From positions 473,962 through 537,961 of the forward strand of contig NZ_KK211166.1 in the NCBI RefSeq assembly GCF_000620705.1: a DNA stretch of 64,000 nt. Direction: 5' to 3'. The position numbers and the translations under genes are program-made. Source of the stretch: Nocardioides sp. URHA0020. Lineage in GTDB: Bacteria; Actinomycetota; Actinomycetes; Propionibacteriales; Nocardioidaceae. Positions 33,534-41,862 of the stretch are shown in pieces (the first letter of the stretch is position 1; each line of letters opens with the position of its first letter). The notes under the pieces were generated by a model. It was not told the origin of the DNA and made no database searches. It was given only the letters and a program-made list of their open reading frames with translations.

Positions 33534-35239
33534 CCGCGACTCCCGAGGCCCCGGTCGAGGCTCCCGTCCTCGACGCCGCCGCCGTCCACATCCGCGCGTC
33601 GCAGGAGCGCAAGGCGACGCTGGTCCAGTCCATCCACCAGCGCACCTCCGACATCACCCGTCGTCCGTGGGAGAGCCTGGCGGTCTTCGTCGGGTTCACC
33701 GGGTTCTACATCTGGTTCGGCTACTGGCTCGTCGTCAAGATGCACGTCGTCGGGTTCGAGACCCTCGACCGGCTGGACCGCGCGCTGATGATCTGGCACA
33801 ACGACCCGGCCAAGCTCTCGGCCCTCGGCTTCGACTACCCGCCGCTGGCGACCCTGCTGATCTCGCCGCTGGCGATCTTCCCCGGGGTCACCTCGTCCCT
33901 GGTCGCGGTGCCGCTCGCCTCCGCTGTCTTCGCCGGCATCGTCATGGTCGCCCTGAACACCATGATGCGGCGCGCGCAGCTGCTCGCCCCGCTGCGCGTG
34001 GCGGTCCTCGTAGCGCTGGGCCTCAACCCGCTCTTCCTCCTGTACGCCGCCGACGGCGCCCGTCAGTTCGTCTGGCTCGCCTTCGTGGTCGTCGCGATGG
34101 GCGGCATCGTCGCCTGGTACATCACGGCCGACGTCCGCTACGTCATGCTCTCGGGCCTGGCCTTCTCGGTCGCCGCGCTCGCCGGCTACTCCAGCCTGCT
34201 GTGGTTCGTGCTGACCGCGCTGATGATCGGCGCGATCCTGGCCAAGCTCGGCGCCGACGGGGTCGAGGTCGAGGGCACGACGATCGGCTTCGCCGTGCCC
34301 ACGGCGTACGTCATCGCGCTCTGGACCGTCTTCAACCTGATCCTGCTGGCCAAGCCGCTCTACTGGATCACCTCCGCCAGCGACGCCGGCGGCATCGACC
34401 CGGGCAGCTTCACCGGCGTGGAGCTCGTCCAGGCCACCGGCTCCCTGGTGCTGTACGGCGCCCCGATCGCGATCGTCGTGCTGCCCGCGCTGATCTTCGT
34501 GGGCGTCGCCCGCAGCAACCCGTTGGCGCTCTGGCTCGGCATCCTGCTCGGTGCGGCCGTCGTCTCGCCGGCGCTGTCCGCGGCGCTGCACCTGACCGAC
34601 TCCCCGATGCAGCTGCGCAACGCGCTCCCGATCCTGGTCTTCTCCGTGATCGGCGGCATCTGGATCGCCCGGTCCGCGGAGACCAACAACGCGATCGTCA
34701 GCGCGGTCCTGATCGTGCTGATGCTGGTCTCCATCCCGTGGACCTTCCAGGCGATGAAGAGCTACCGCTACCAGAACCTCGAGTCCAACTTCGCCGCCGC
34801 CCTCTCGACGCGCGACTCCCAGGAGGGCGCGAAGACCCTGAGCGGCGCGACCGTCGGCACCGTCGACGAGCAGGCCACGGCGGACTACATCACGGCCAAC
34901 ATCGCCGACAAGAACTCGATCCTCACCGACAACTCGCAGACGTACGCCGTCATCCTGCTGACCGGGAGGCCGGACCTCTTCGTCGACCGGGTCGACAAGA
35001 GCGACGGGCCCTGGAAGGACATCGCCGCGAGCCCGGCGGGCGTCGTCGACTACCTGCTGATCGCCACCGGCGACAACGACCTGTTGGGCCAGCAGTACCC
35101 CCACGCGGCTGACGGCTCGGACCCGTGCCTGATGGTCATCTACCGCACCGACCGGTACGTGCTGCTCGGCGTGCCGGCCGACTTCGACCCCGACGGTGGC
35201 ACCTGCGCCGCGGCCAGCACCGACGGAGCAGCCCAGTGA
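33530..35239 (+). CDS. GT-C-like polytopic membrane protein
   Basis: 569 residues. A cytoplasmic N-terminus of about 45 residues is followed by 10-11 hydrophobic segments to about residue 420 and then a soluble C-terminal domain of about 145 residues. The first loop contains GFDYPPLATLLISPLAIF; a YPP motif in the first large loop is typical of GT-C transferases using polyprenyl-phosphate sugars (mannosyl- or arabinosyltransferase types). The C-domain (TADYITANIADKNSILTDNS and DYLLIATGDNDL) resembles the soluble end of such enzymes. The ATGA overlap with the synthase gene implies joint function. The exact sugar is unknown. Confidence 0.65.
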   Translation: MTATPEAPVEAPVLDAAAVHIRASQERKATLVQSIHQRTSDITRRPWESLAVFVGFTGFYIWFGYWLVVKMHVVGFETLDRLDRALMIWHNDPAKLSALGFDYPPLATLLISPLAIFPGVTSSLVAVPLASAVFAGIVMVALNTMMRRAQLLAPLRVAVLVALGLNPLFLLYAADGARQFVWLAFVVVAMGGIVAWYITADVRYVMLSGLAFSVAALAGYSSLLWFVLTALMIGAILAKLGADGVEVEGTTIGFAVPTAYVIALWTVFNLILLAKPLYWITSASDAGGIDPGSFTGVELVQATGSLVLYGAPIAIVVLPALIFVGVARSNPLALWLGILLGAAVVSPALSAALHLTDSPMQLRNALPILVFSVIGGIWIARSAETNNAIVSAVLIVLMLVSIPWTFQAMKSYRYQNLESNFAAALSTRDSQEGAKTLSGATVGTVDEQATADYITANIADKNSILTDNSQTYAVILLTGRPDLFVDRVDKSDGPWKDIAASPAGVVDYLLIATGDNDLLGQQYPHAADGSDPCLMVIYRTDRYVLLGVPADFDPDGGTCAAASTDGAAQ

Positions 35240-36087
35240 TGGACCAGCAGACCCACCCGATCCAGCCCCCGCCGTCGGTCGACGACCTGCTCGCGCTCGG
35301 CACCGAGTCGCGCGTCGGCCAGGTCGACTTCGCCACCCGGCTGCGGCTCGTCGACCCCGAGCCGCCCGCCGCGCCGGCCATCGCCCCGGACCTGGCCCCG
35401 CAGCCCGTCGTCGCGGACCTGGCCGCGGACATCGGCGAGCCCGCCGACGAGTCGTTCATCGACGCCGTCCTGGAGCCCGCCTCGGAGCGTGTCACCCAGC
35501 CCGTCGGGGAGCGCGTGGTCGAGCCGGAGCCGGAGGTGGCCCGGTCCGCCGGACCGGTCATCCTGCCGATCGCCCAGCTCTCCGACCTGACCCGGACGGT
35601 CGACCTCACCGTCGACGCCGTCGTCGTCTCCGTCGTCGCCCCCAGGACGACGCCCGTCCCGGCGTATGCACCGGCGTACGCACCGGCACCCGCGCCGGTC
35701 CAGCGCGTCGAGGCCTACCGCGCCCCCGAGGACACCAGCTATCTCCGCGGCAGCGTCCAGGAGGTCGCGGACGCCGCGATGGAGCGCCTGCGCGACGCGG
35801 AGGAGGCCACCCTGCACCACCTGGTGGCCCTCGAGACCGAGGCCGCTCGCCGCGCCGAGCTGCTGACCGCCCAGGCCGAGCTCGACGCCGAGCTGATCCG
35901 GATCACCGCTCGCCGCGAGGCGCACGCGATCATCAGCGCCGCCCGCACCGAGGCCGGCCTCACCAGCCAGCCCAGCCGGGAGGGTCGCCAGCTCGCCGAG
36001 ATCAGCGACGCCGTGTCGCTCTTCGCCGAGTCCATCGAGTCGAGCCTGGCCCCGCTGCGCTCCCGATCCAGCCACGGAGACCAGTGA
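35239..36087 (+). CDS. Pro/Ala-rich protein with C-terminal coiled coil
   Basis: 282 residues with no signal peptide or membrane segment, so it is probably cytoplasmic. The first 170 residues are acidic and Pro/Ala/Val-rich, including the repeat VPAYAPAYAPAPAPVQ. Residues about 185-265 are a long helix with heptad-like spacing (VADAAMERLRDAEEATLHHL, then AELDAELIRITARREAHAII), predicted to form a coiled coil. It resembles DivIVA- or scaffold-like proteins only in general layout. TGATG overlap with the gene before and TGATG with the lipoprotein gene after. Possibly it organises the synthase complex at the membrane. Confidence 0.65.
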   Translation: MDQQTHPIQPPPSVDDLLALGTESRVGQVDFATRLRLVDPEPPAAPAIAPDLAPQPVVADLAADIGEPADESFIDAVLEPASERVTQPVGERVVEPEPEVARSAGPVILPIAQLSDLTRTVDLTVDAVVVSVVAPRTTPVPAYAPAYAPAPAPVQRVEAYRAPEDTSYLRGSVQEVADAAMERLRDAEEATLHHLVALETEAARRAELLTAQAELDAELIRITARREAHAIISAARTEAGLTSQPSREGRQLAEISDAVSLFAESIESSLAPLRSRSSHGDQ

Positions 36088-37268
36088 TGTCCGCCCGATC
36101 CTTCCGCGGCACCCGAGCCGCCCTCGTGCTCGCCACGATCGGCGCACTCACGCTCGCCGGCTGTGGCGGCGGCGACGACCCGACCACGAGCACCCGCTCG
36201 GACCTCGAGGTCGTCGTCAACCCGTCCAACGCCTCCCAGGGCGTCTCGGTGCCCGAGCGACGCTTCTTCGCCGCCGACTCCCCCTGGAACGTGCGCATCG
36301 ACGGCTCCGACGTCGACCCCCGCTCGTCGCAGATGATCAGCCTCGCGCGGGAGCGGGTCGGGGTCGTGCAGCGCGCCGGCTCGTCCGAGCTGCTGACCCA
36401 GCGCCGGGTCGTCAACGAGGGCGTCTACATCAACACCGAGCGCTGGACCACCGCCGTGGTCGCCGGCGGCGAGCCCACCAAGCTCGTCTGCCGCCAGCTC
36501 GTGTGCGGCGACGGCGCCGACACCACGATCCTCAACATCCCCTCGGACGTCGACCCGGATCCCCGCTACGACGGGTGGTTCACGATCTTCGACATCAGCA
36601 AGCCGATCGCCTACGACCTGTGGCGCGCGCGGCGCGAGGACGACGGCACGATCTCCTACCAGTTCATGCGCAAGTGGGACCTCGACGGCTCCGGCTTCCA
36701 GGCTCCGCAGACGGTGAGCGCGCGTGGCTCGGGGCTGCCGCTCTTCGCCGGTCTGCTCCGCCCCAAGGAGCTCCAGGCGGGCCTGATCACCCACGCGCTC
36801 GCCATCAGCGTGCCCGGTCCGGCGCAGGGCGTCTTCGTGAAGCCGGCGTCGTCGACCGACGGCAACGGCCGGCTGAGCTCGCTGCCCGAGGGTGCCCGGA
36901 TCCGGCTCAAGGCCAACGTCACGGTCCCCCTCCCGACCGACCCGAAGACCGGCAAGCCGATCAGGCTGACCGCCCAGCAGCGGCGGATGGCGGACGCGAT
37001 CGTGGCCGCCCTGCGCACGTACGGCGGCATCGTGGTCGACCGCGCCGCCGTCCCCACGCTCTACGCCCAGCGCGACGTCACCTCCGACATGATCGCCGGC
37101 AACGAGCTGGCCGCGCTGCACCTCGACGACTTCGAGGTCGTCAAGCTCAGTCCGCGCATCCGACTGACCCCCGGGGTGACGGCCGCGCCGTCGGCAGCGG
37201 CGACGGCGTCGGCGTCGGCGTCGGCGTCCGCCTCCCCGTCCGCCTCGGCATCAACGAAGGACCAGTGA
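36087..37268 (+). CDS. lipoprotein of unknown function, polysaccharide operon
   Basis: 393 residues. The signal peptide ends in the lipobox LAGC with lipidated Cys26, followed by GGGDD. The mature domain (SVPERRFFAADSPWNVRIDG, then GWFTIFDISKPIAYDLWRAR and LQAGLITHALAISVPGP) looks like an extracellular carbohydrate-related beta fold often found in actinobacterial secreted proteins, but I cannot name a family. The tail is a low-complexity Ala/Ser stretch with many GCGTCGGCG-type codons. It overlaps both neighbours by TGATG. Confidence 0.7.
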   Translation: MSARSFRGTRAALVLATIGALTLAGCGGGDDPTTSTRSDLEVVVNPSNASQGVSVPERRFFAADSPWNVRIDGSDVDPRSSQMISLARERVGVVQRAGSSELLTQRRVVNEGVYINTERWTTAVVAGGEPTKLVCRQLVCGDGADTTILNIPSDVDPDPRYDGWFTIFDISKPIAYDLWRARREDDGTISYQFMRKWDLDGSGFQAPQTVSARGSGLPLFAGLLRPKELQAGLITHALAISVPGPAQGVFVKPASSTDGNGRLSSLPEGARIRLKANVTVPLPTDPKTGKPIRLTAQQRRMADAIVAALRTYGGIVVDRAAVPTLYAQRDVTSDMIAGNELAALHLDDFEVVKLSPRIRLTPGVTAAPSAAATASASASASASPSASASTKDQ

Positions 37269-38722
37269 TGGCTACCCGTCGCACGATCGGCCGCGTGACC
37301 CTCGGCGCCGTCGCGCTCGCCGGCATGCTGCTGCTCGCAGCCTGCTCGCAGGACGTGGACCCCGACGCGGGCGACCTCGTCGCCGATGCCCAGGCGCAGG
37401 ACTACGCCGCGCAGGCCGCCGCGCAGCACCAGGTCAAGCAGGCGAACGACGCGCTGCCCGAGCGCCCCGTCGGCACGCTGGCCATCGACGGGACGACGAC
37501 GTTCTCCCTGACCCCCGACGAGGTCGATCGCTACAACGCGACGGGCAGCGCCACGGAGATCACCCTGGGCAAGAACACCCAGGACCAGGCGTTCCAGGAG
37601 CTGTGCGCGGGCAAGATCGACCTGGTCGACTCCGAGCGTCGGATCACCCGCAGCGAGTGGGAGGCGTGCCAGGCCGTCGGGCTCGACGTCGTCCAGTTCC
37701 AGATCGCCTCCGACGGCATCGTCGTCGCCATCAAGTCGGAGTCCGACGTGGGCGGCGACTGCCTGAGCACCGACCAGGTCCAGGAGACGTGGCGCGCCGG
37801 CTCCCCGATCACCAACTGGAGCCAGCTCGGCCTCGACGACGTCCCGGTGGCGGTCGGCGGCCCGTCGCAGTCCAGCTTCCCGGTCGGCTTCGAGACCTTC
37901 GGCAAGACCGTGCTCGGCTCCCCGGCCCCCGGCCCGACCGACCTGCGCTCCGACTACTTCAGCTACGACCGGTTCGGGCAGGCCCGCACGTTCCTCAACG
38001 GCGGCGCCCGCAACGCCAGGATCGCCCAGACGTACGCCGACAGCGCCCGCCAGCTCGGGCTGCGCAAGTCCGAGCTGGTGTCCTCCCGCCAGGTCCGCAT
38101 CGATGCCCACAACGAGCTCGACAAGGCCACGGCCGAGCGCGCCAAGGGCATCCGCGACAAGCGCAGCCCCGCCGCCCAGGCCAAGGACGAGGCACGGGTG
38201 GTCGCCGCCCGGGCAGCGGTCACGAAGGCCGACGAGGCCGCGCGCAAGGCCCGGGTGGGCTTCGACCGGGCCAAGGCGCGTGCGGCCAGGGCCGCGACCG
38301 CCCGTCGCACGGTCGAGCGCAGCACCGGGCACGTCGTCTACGCCCGCTTCAGCTCCTACGAGCTCTTCGAGGAGGAGCTGCGGCCCTTCGAGATCACCAC
38401 CCCCGACGGCCACCGCAACTGCGTCTTCCCGAGCCAGACCACCATCGCGAGCGGTGACTACCCGCTGTCGACGCAGGTCCTGATCACGACGACCACCCGG
38501 TCGCTGAAGCGCAAGGAGGTCACCGGCTTCCTGAAGGACTACCTCGAGTCGGCCCAGGAGGCCGCCACCGCGGCCGCGATGATCGGCCTGACGGACCGGG
38601 CTGTCGCCGAGGAGCTCCAGTGGCTCGACGGCGTCCACCGGCCGGTCCTGGTGGTCCCGGCCGAGGACGAGCCCGCGACCGACCCGGAGGCGATCGACAC
38701 GCCGGCCGCCCCCGCACGATGA
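37268..38722 (+). CDS. PstS-like substrate-binding lipoprotein with coiled-coil insertion
   Basis: 484 residues, lipobox LAAC with Cys26. Two halves look like a phosphate-type periplasmic binding fold: CAGKIDLVDSERRITRSEWE and VGGPSQSSFPVGFETFGKTV, DYFSYDR before the insertion, and VVYARFSSYELFEEELRPFE after it. Between them (about residues 256-355) lies a highly charged Ala/Arg/Lys/Glu stretch such as KATAERAKGIRDKRSPAAQ and TKADEAARKARVGFDRAKAR, which predicts a long antiparallel coiled coil. No transporter genes are near. This is more likely a structural or polymer-binding part of the envelope machine than a nutrient receptor. Confidence 0.7.
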   Translation: MATRRTIGRVTLGAVALAGMLLLAACSQDVDPDAGDLVADAQAQDYAAQAAAQHQVKQANDALPERPVGTLAIDGTTTFSLTPDEVDRYNATGSATEITLGKNTQDQAFQELCAGKIDLVDSERRITRSEWEACQAVGLDVVQFQIASDGIVVAIKSESDVGGDCLSTDQVQETWRAGSPITNWSQLGLDDVPVAVGGPSQSSFPVGFETFGKTVLGSPAPGPTDLRSDYFSYDRFGQARTFLNGGARNARIAQTYADSARQLGLRKSELVSSRQVRIDAHNELDKATAERAKGIRDKRSPAAQAKDEARVVAARAAVTKADEAARKARVGFDRAKARAARAATARRTVERSTGHVVYARFSSYELFEEELRPFEITTPDGHRNCVFPSQTTIASGDYPLSTQVLITTTTRSLKRKEVTGFLKDYLESAQEAATAAAMIGLTDRAVAEELQWLDGVHRPVLVVPAEDEPATDPEAIDTPAAPAR

Positions 38723-39744
38723 AGCCGGTGCGCCGCCTCCTCGCCGGAGGCACCGGCCTCCTGGTCCTCATGGCCGGGCTGGTCGCCGTGCAGCCGACGT
38801 CGTACGCCGGGGCCGGCCCGGCCCGCGTCGCCGTGAGGTCGGACCATCGGATCGTCGTCAGCTGGAAGGGCGAGCACAAGCGGCGCGTCTACCAGAAGAG
38901 CGTCAACGTCCCGGGCATCGGGACGGTCGACCTGACCTGCCGTCCCAGGAGCACCCAGATCCAGATCCGGCCCGCCAGCCGGGCGCCGGAGACCCAGATG
39001 TGGCTGGCGAAGTTCGAGGACAAGCAGGGCCGCGACGTCGTCTCGGTGAAGAACGTCCGGGTCTACACCTACGCCACGGCCGCCGACGACGGCCGCGGCG
39101 GCACCGGCCCCCGCGCCCACGAGGGCCTCAACCAGCAGTCCCGGATCGAGGACTTCCAGAAGGGCTACGCCTACGGCCTGGTCAGCCAGCGGCCCAGCCG
39201 CAGCCAGCCCGGCCGTGGCGCCCTGACCACGCCGGCGACGTCGTTCGAGCTGACCTGGTGGTGGGAGCGGTTCCGCCACCCCGGCCACCAGTACTGCCGG
39301 ATGGCGCTCACGCTGCACACCGACACCGCCCGTCAGTTCGGGCTGAGCTGGCACGGCACCGCCGAGGGCGACGTGCGGAGCACCAGCACCACCACGATCC
39401 CCGGCCTCGGCGACGCGGTCGTGACCTGCGAGCCCGGGGCGGTCGGCGACCAGACGGTCGCGTTCCGACCGCGCGGCGCCAACCAGGCCGCCGCGCGCCT
39501 CTACTACCGGGTGATCGAGGGCGAGGGCGACGTCGACGACCAGGTGACGACGGCGAGCCTCGGGCGGGACCCGGACACCGGTCTGCTCGGCCCGGTCGAG
39601 CTGCCCCGCAACGGCATGATGATGCTGTGGGCGACCGTCAACGGCGTGAAGCGCGGCTACGTGCTCTCGTCGTACTACATCGTCAACAACAAGCTGCGCC
39701 CCGAGCTCAACTCGTGCGAGGTGGCGGCGACCCCGCTGCCCTGA
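38719..39744 (+). CDS. secreted protein of unknown function, last gene of polysaccharide operon
   Basis: 341 residues with a signal peptide (LLAGGTGLLVLMAGLVAVQP, then TSYAGA) and no anchor. The mature part seems to contain two related strand-rich modules. Each has a VPGIGTVDLTCRP- or IPGLGDAVVTCEP-like segment near residues 65 and 225, so it may be an internal duplication. It is rich in Trp and Arg in the middle (FELTWWWERFRHPGHQYC). The ATG overlaps the previous stop (ATGA). Its last 38 bp overlap the convergent Nudix gene. Function unknown; the duplicated module may bind the secreted glycan. Confidence 0.65.
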   Translation: MKPVRRLLAGGTGLLVLMAGLVAVQPTSYAGAGPARVAVRSDHRIVVSWKGEHKRRVYQKSVNVPGIGTVDLTCRPRSTQIQIRPASRAPETQMWLAKFEDKQGRDVVSVKNVRVYTYATAADDGRGGTGPRAHEGLNQQSRIEDFQKGYAYGLVSQRPSRSQPGRGALTTPATSFELTWWWERFRHPGHQYCRMALTLHTDTARQFGLSWHGTAEGDVRSTSTTTIPGLGDAVVTCEPGAVGDQTVAFRPRGANQAAARLYYRVIEGEGDVDDQVTTASLGRDPDTGLLGPVELPRNGMMMLWATVNGVKRGYVLSSYYIVNNKLRPELNSCEVAATPLP

Positions 39745-40606
39745 GGGTCTCGCGCACCAGGTCGAGCACCGGGAGAGCGCCGGACTCGACGTCGGCGACC
39801 GGCACCCACGCGACGGCGTCGGTGGTGCCGTCGACCTCGGCCAGCACCGGCTCGGCCGCGTCGTCGACGGTGACCTCGAAGGCCAGCGCCACGGCGTGGA
39901 AGTCCTCGTAGCGCCCGGACGGCGCCGTACCGCTGAAGTGGTCGTCGTGCACCGCGACCAGGGCGCCGACCGCGCCGTCGACCCCGCACTCCTCGCGCAG
40001 CTCACGGCGTACGGCGTCACGCGGCTGCTCGCCGTGGCCGACCCCGCCGCCCGGCAGCGTCCAGGAGCCGGTGTGGAAGCCGAGCGCCGAGATCCGGGTG
40101 AGCAGCACCAGGTCGTCGCGCCGGACCAGGGCGTAGGCGCCGAGCCGCTGGTGCCGGAAGGGCTGGTGGTCGGCGAGCGCCTCCAGCACCATCGGGCCGA
40201 CCGGCACCGTGCCGTCGAGCACCTCCTCGACCGACTTCCAGGCGGCCTCCATCGTGGAGCCACCGACCTCGACGACGTGCGGCTCCGGGGCGTCGGGAGC
40301 GACCCAGCCCTCGTAGACGATGCGCAGGGCGTGCGCGTCGACCCGTCGACCCTCGCGCCACACCCCGGGCAGGTGCGCGGAGTAGAGCCGGGCGGTCTCG
40401 CCGACGACCGCGTCGAGGCCGGTCTCCTCGTGGATCTCGCGCACCACCGCGTCGCGCGGGTCCTCACCGTGGTCGAGGCCCCCACCCGGCAGCGTCCACA
40501 GCTCCTCGGCCGTGACGCTCGGCGCCAGGCGGCTGAGCAGGATGGCGCCGTCGCGCAGGATGACGGCGTACGCCGCCACCCGCTGTCGCTTGGGCAGCCC
40601 GGTCAT
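39707..40606 (-). CDS. tandem Nudix hydrolase-domain protein
   Basis: 299 residues with two complete Nudix boxes. The first, GGGLDHGEDPRDAVVREIHE followed by ETGL, lies near residues 35-60. The second, GGGVGHGEQPRDAVRRELRE followed by ECGV, lies near 190-215. Both keep the GX5EX7REUXEEXGU ligands, so both halves may hydrolyse nucleoside diphosphate-type substrates. The two halves share the preceding ELWTLPGGG/GSWTLPGGG strands, which points to duplication and fusion of one gene. The ATG overlaps the menJ stop (ATGA). Confidence 0.88.
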   Translation of the reverse strand: MTGLPKRQRVAAYAVILRDGAILLSRLAPSVTAEELWTLPGGGLDHGEDPRDAVVREIHEETGLDAVVGETARLYSAHLPGVWREGRRVDAHALRIVYEGWVAPDAPEPHVVEVGGSTMEAAWKSVEEVLDGTVPVGPMVLEALADHQPFRHQRLGAYALVRRDDLVLLTRISALGFHTGSWTLPGGGVGHGEQPRDAVRRELREECGVDGAVGALVAVHDDHFSGTAPSGRYEDFHAVALAFEVTVDDAAEPVLAEVDGTTDAVAWVPVADVESGALPVLDLVRETLRAAGSPPPRTS

Positions 40607-41850
40607 GCGAAGGGCGGTCGGTGGTCGCGGGCGAGCGAGCGGCGGCCGGCCCAGCGCCAGACCCGGGCCGCACGGTCGCGGTCCTCGTCGGTGATCAGGT
40701 TGCCCATCCACCGCAGGGCGAGCGTCATCAGCCAGTCCGAGCGCATGCCGGCCGGCCCGAGGGCCGGCAGCAGCCGCGGCACGGTGACCAGGCCGGCGAG
40801 CCGGCGCGCGATCGAGAACGACTCGCCGTAGTGGTCGCGCAGCAGCGCGGGCCAGGTCTCGGAGAGGTCGTCGTGCTCGGCCATCAACTCCACCAGCAGC
40901 CGTCCGGACTCGAGGCCGTAGTCGATGCCCTCGCCGTTGAGCGGGTTCACGCAGGCAGCGGCGTCACCGATGAGCGCCCAGTTGCGGCCCGCGACGTGAG
41001 ACACCGCGCCACCCATCGGCAGCAGCGCCGAGGTGGACATCCGCAGGTCGCCGCTGAGCTGGAACTCCTCGCGGCGCTGGTCCGCGTAGTGCGCCATCAG
41101 CGGCTTGACCGCGAGGTCCGTCGGCCGCTTGGAGGTCGCGAGCGTGCCGACGCCGAGGTTCACCTCACCGTTGCCGAGCGGGAAGATCCAGCCGTAGCCG
41201 GAGATGATCGTGTCGTGCTCGTCGCGCAGCTCCAGGTGCGAGCTGATCCACGGGTCGTCGGAGCGCCCCGAGGTGAGGTACGACCGGCCGGCGACGCCGT
41301 ACACGGTCTCGCGGTGCCACTCGCGCCCGAGCACCTTGCCGAGCGGGGACCGGACGCCGTCGGCGACGACCAGACGTCGACAGCGGACCTCCCGGAGCTC
41401 GGTGGTCGAGCCGGTCGCGACCCGGAAGACGACCGCGGTGACCCGGTCACCCTCGCGGCGTACGTCGACGGCGCGGTGCGCGTCGAGCGCGGTCGCCCCC
41501 GACTTGATGGCGGTGGTGCGGAGGTGGTCGTCGAGCTCGGTGCGGGCCACGGCCGAGCCCCAGTCGGGCAGGGTCCCCCCGGGCCAGGGCAGCAGCAGCG
41601 TCTGGCCGAAGCCGTGGGCGCGCAGGCCCTGGTTGACGGCGTGCGCACGCAGCCAGTCCTCGAGCCCGAGCCGCTGCAGCTCGCCGATCGCGCGGGGCGT
41701 CAGCCCGTCGCCGCAGGTCTTGTCCCGGGGGAAGACCGCAGCGTCCGCGAGCATCACCTCGGCGCCCGAGCGCGCCGCCCAGGCGGCGGCCGCCGACCCG
41801 GCCGGGCCGGCGCCCACGACGAGGACGTCGGTCTCCGCAGGGATGCTCAC
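40603..41850 (-). CDS. menJ: geranylgeranyl reductase family protein, menaquinone reductase MenJ-like
   Basis: 415 residues of the FAD-dependent geranylgeranyl reductase family. The FAD-binding DVLVVGAGPAGSAAAAWAAR is at the N-terminus, CGDGLTPRAIGELQRLGL follows near residue 45, and the second FAD contact ALIGDAAACVNPLNGEGIDY lies near 300. Length and motifs match MenJ of mycobacteria, which saturates one isoprene unit of menaquinone at the membrane. The ATG is at 41850. The next gene downstream (Nudix) overlaps by 4 bp. Confidence 0.78.
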   Translation of the reverse strand: MSIPAETDVLVVGAGPAGSAAAAWAARSGAEVMLADAAVFPRDKTCGDGLTPRAIGELQRLGLEDWLRAHAVNQGLRAHGFGQTLLLPWPGGTLPDWGSAVARTELDDHLRTTAIKSGATALDAHRAVDVRREGDRVTAVVFRVATGSTTELREVRCRRLVVADGVRSPLGKVLGREWHRETVYGVAGRSYLTSGRSDDPWISSHLELRDEHDTIISGYGWIFPLGNGEVNLGVGTLATSKRPTDLAVKPLMAHYADQRREEFQLSGDLRMSTSALLPMGGAVSHVAGRNWALIGDAAACVNPLNGEGIDYGLESGRLLVELMAEHDDLSETWPALLRDHYGESFSIARRLAGLVTVPRLLPALGPAGMRSDWLMTLALRWMGNLITDEDRDRAARVWRWAGRRSLARDHRPPFA

Positions 41851-41862
41851 CCTCCGATTGTC

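Noticed and set aside
37143..37260. Frameshift in the Ala/Ser-rich end of the first lipoprotein
   Set aside because: The low-complexity tail stays in frame to a TGATG junction with the next gene, like all other junctions of the operon.
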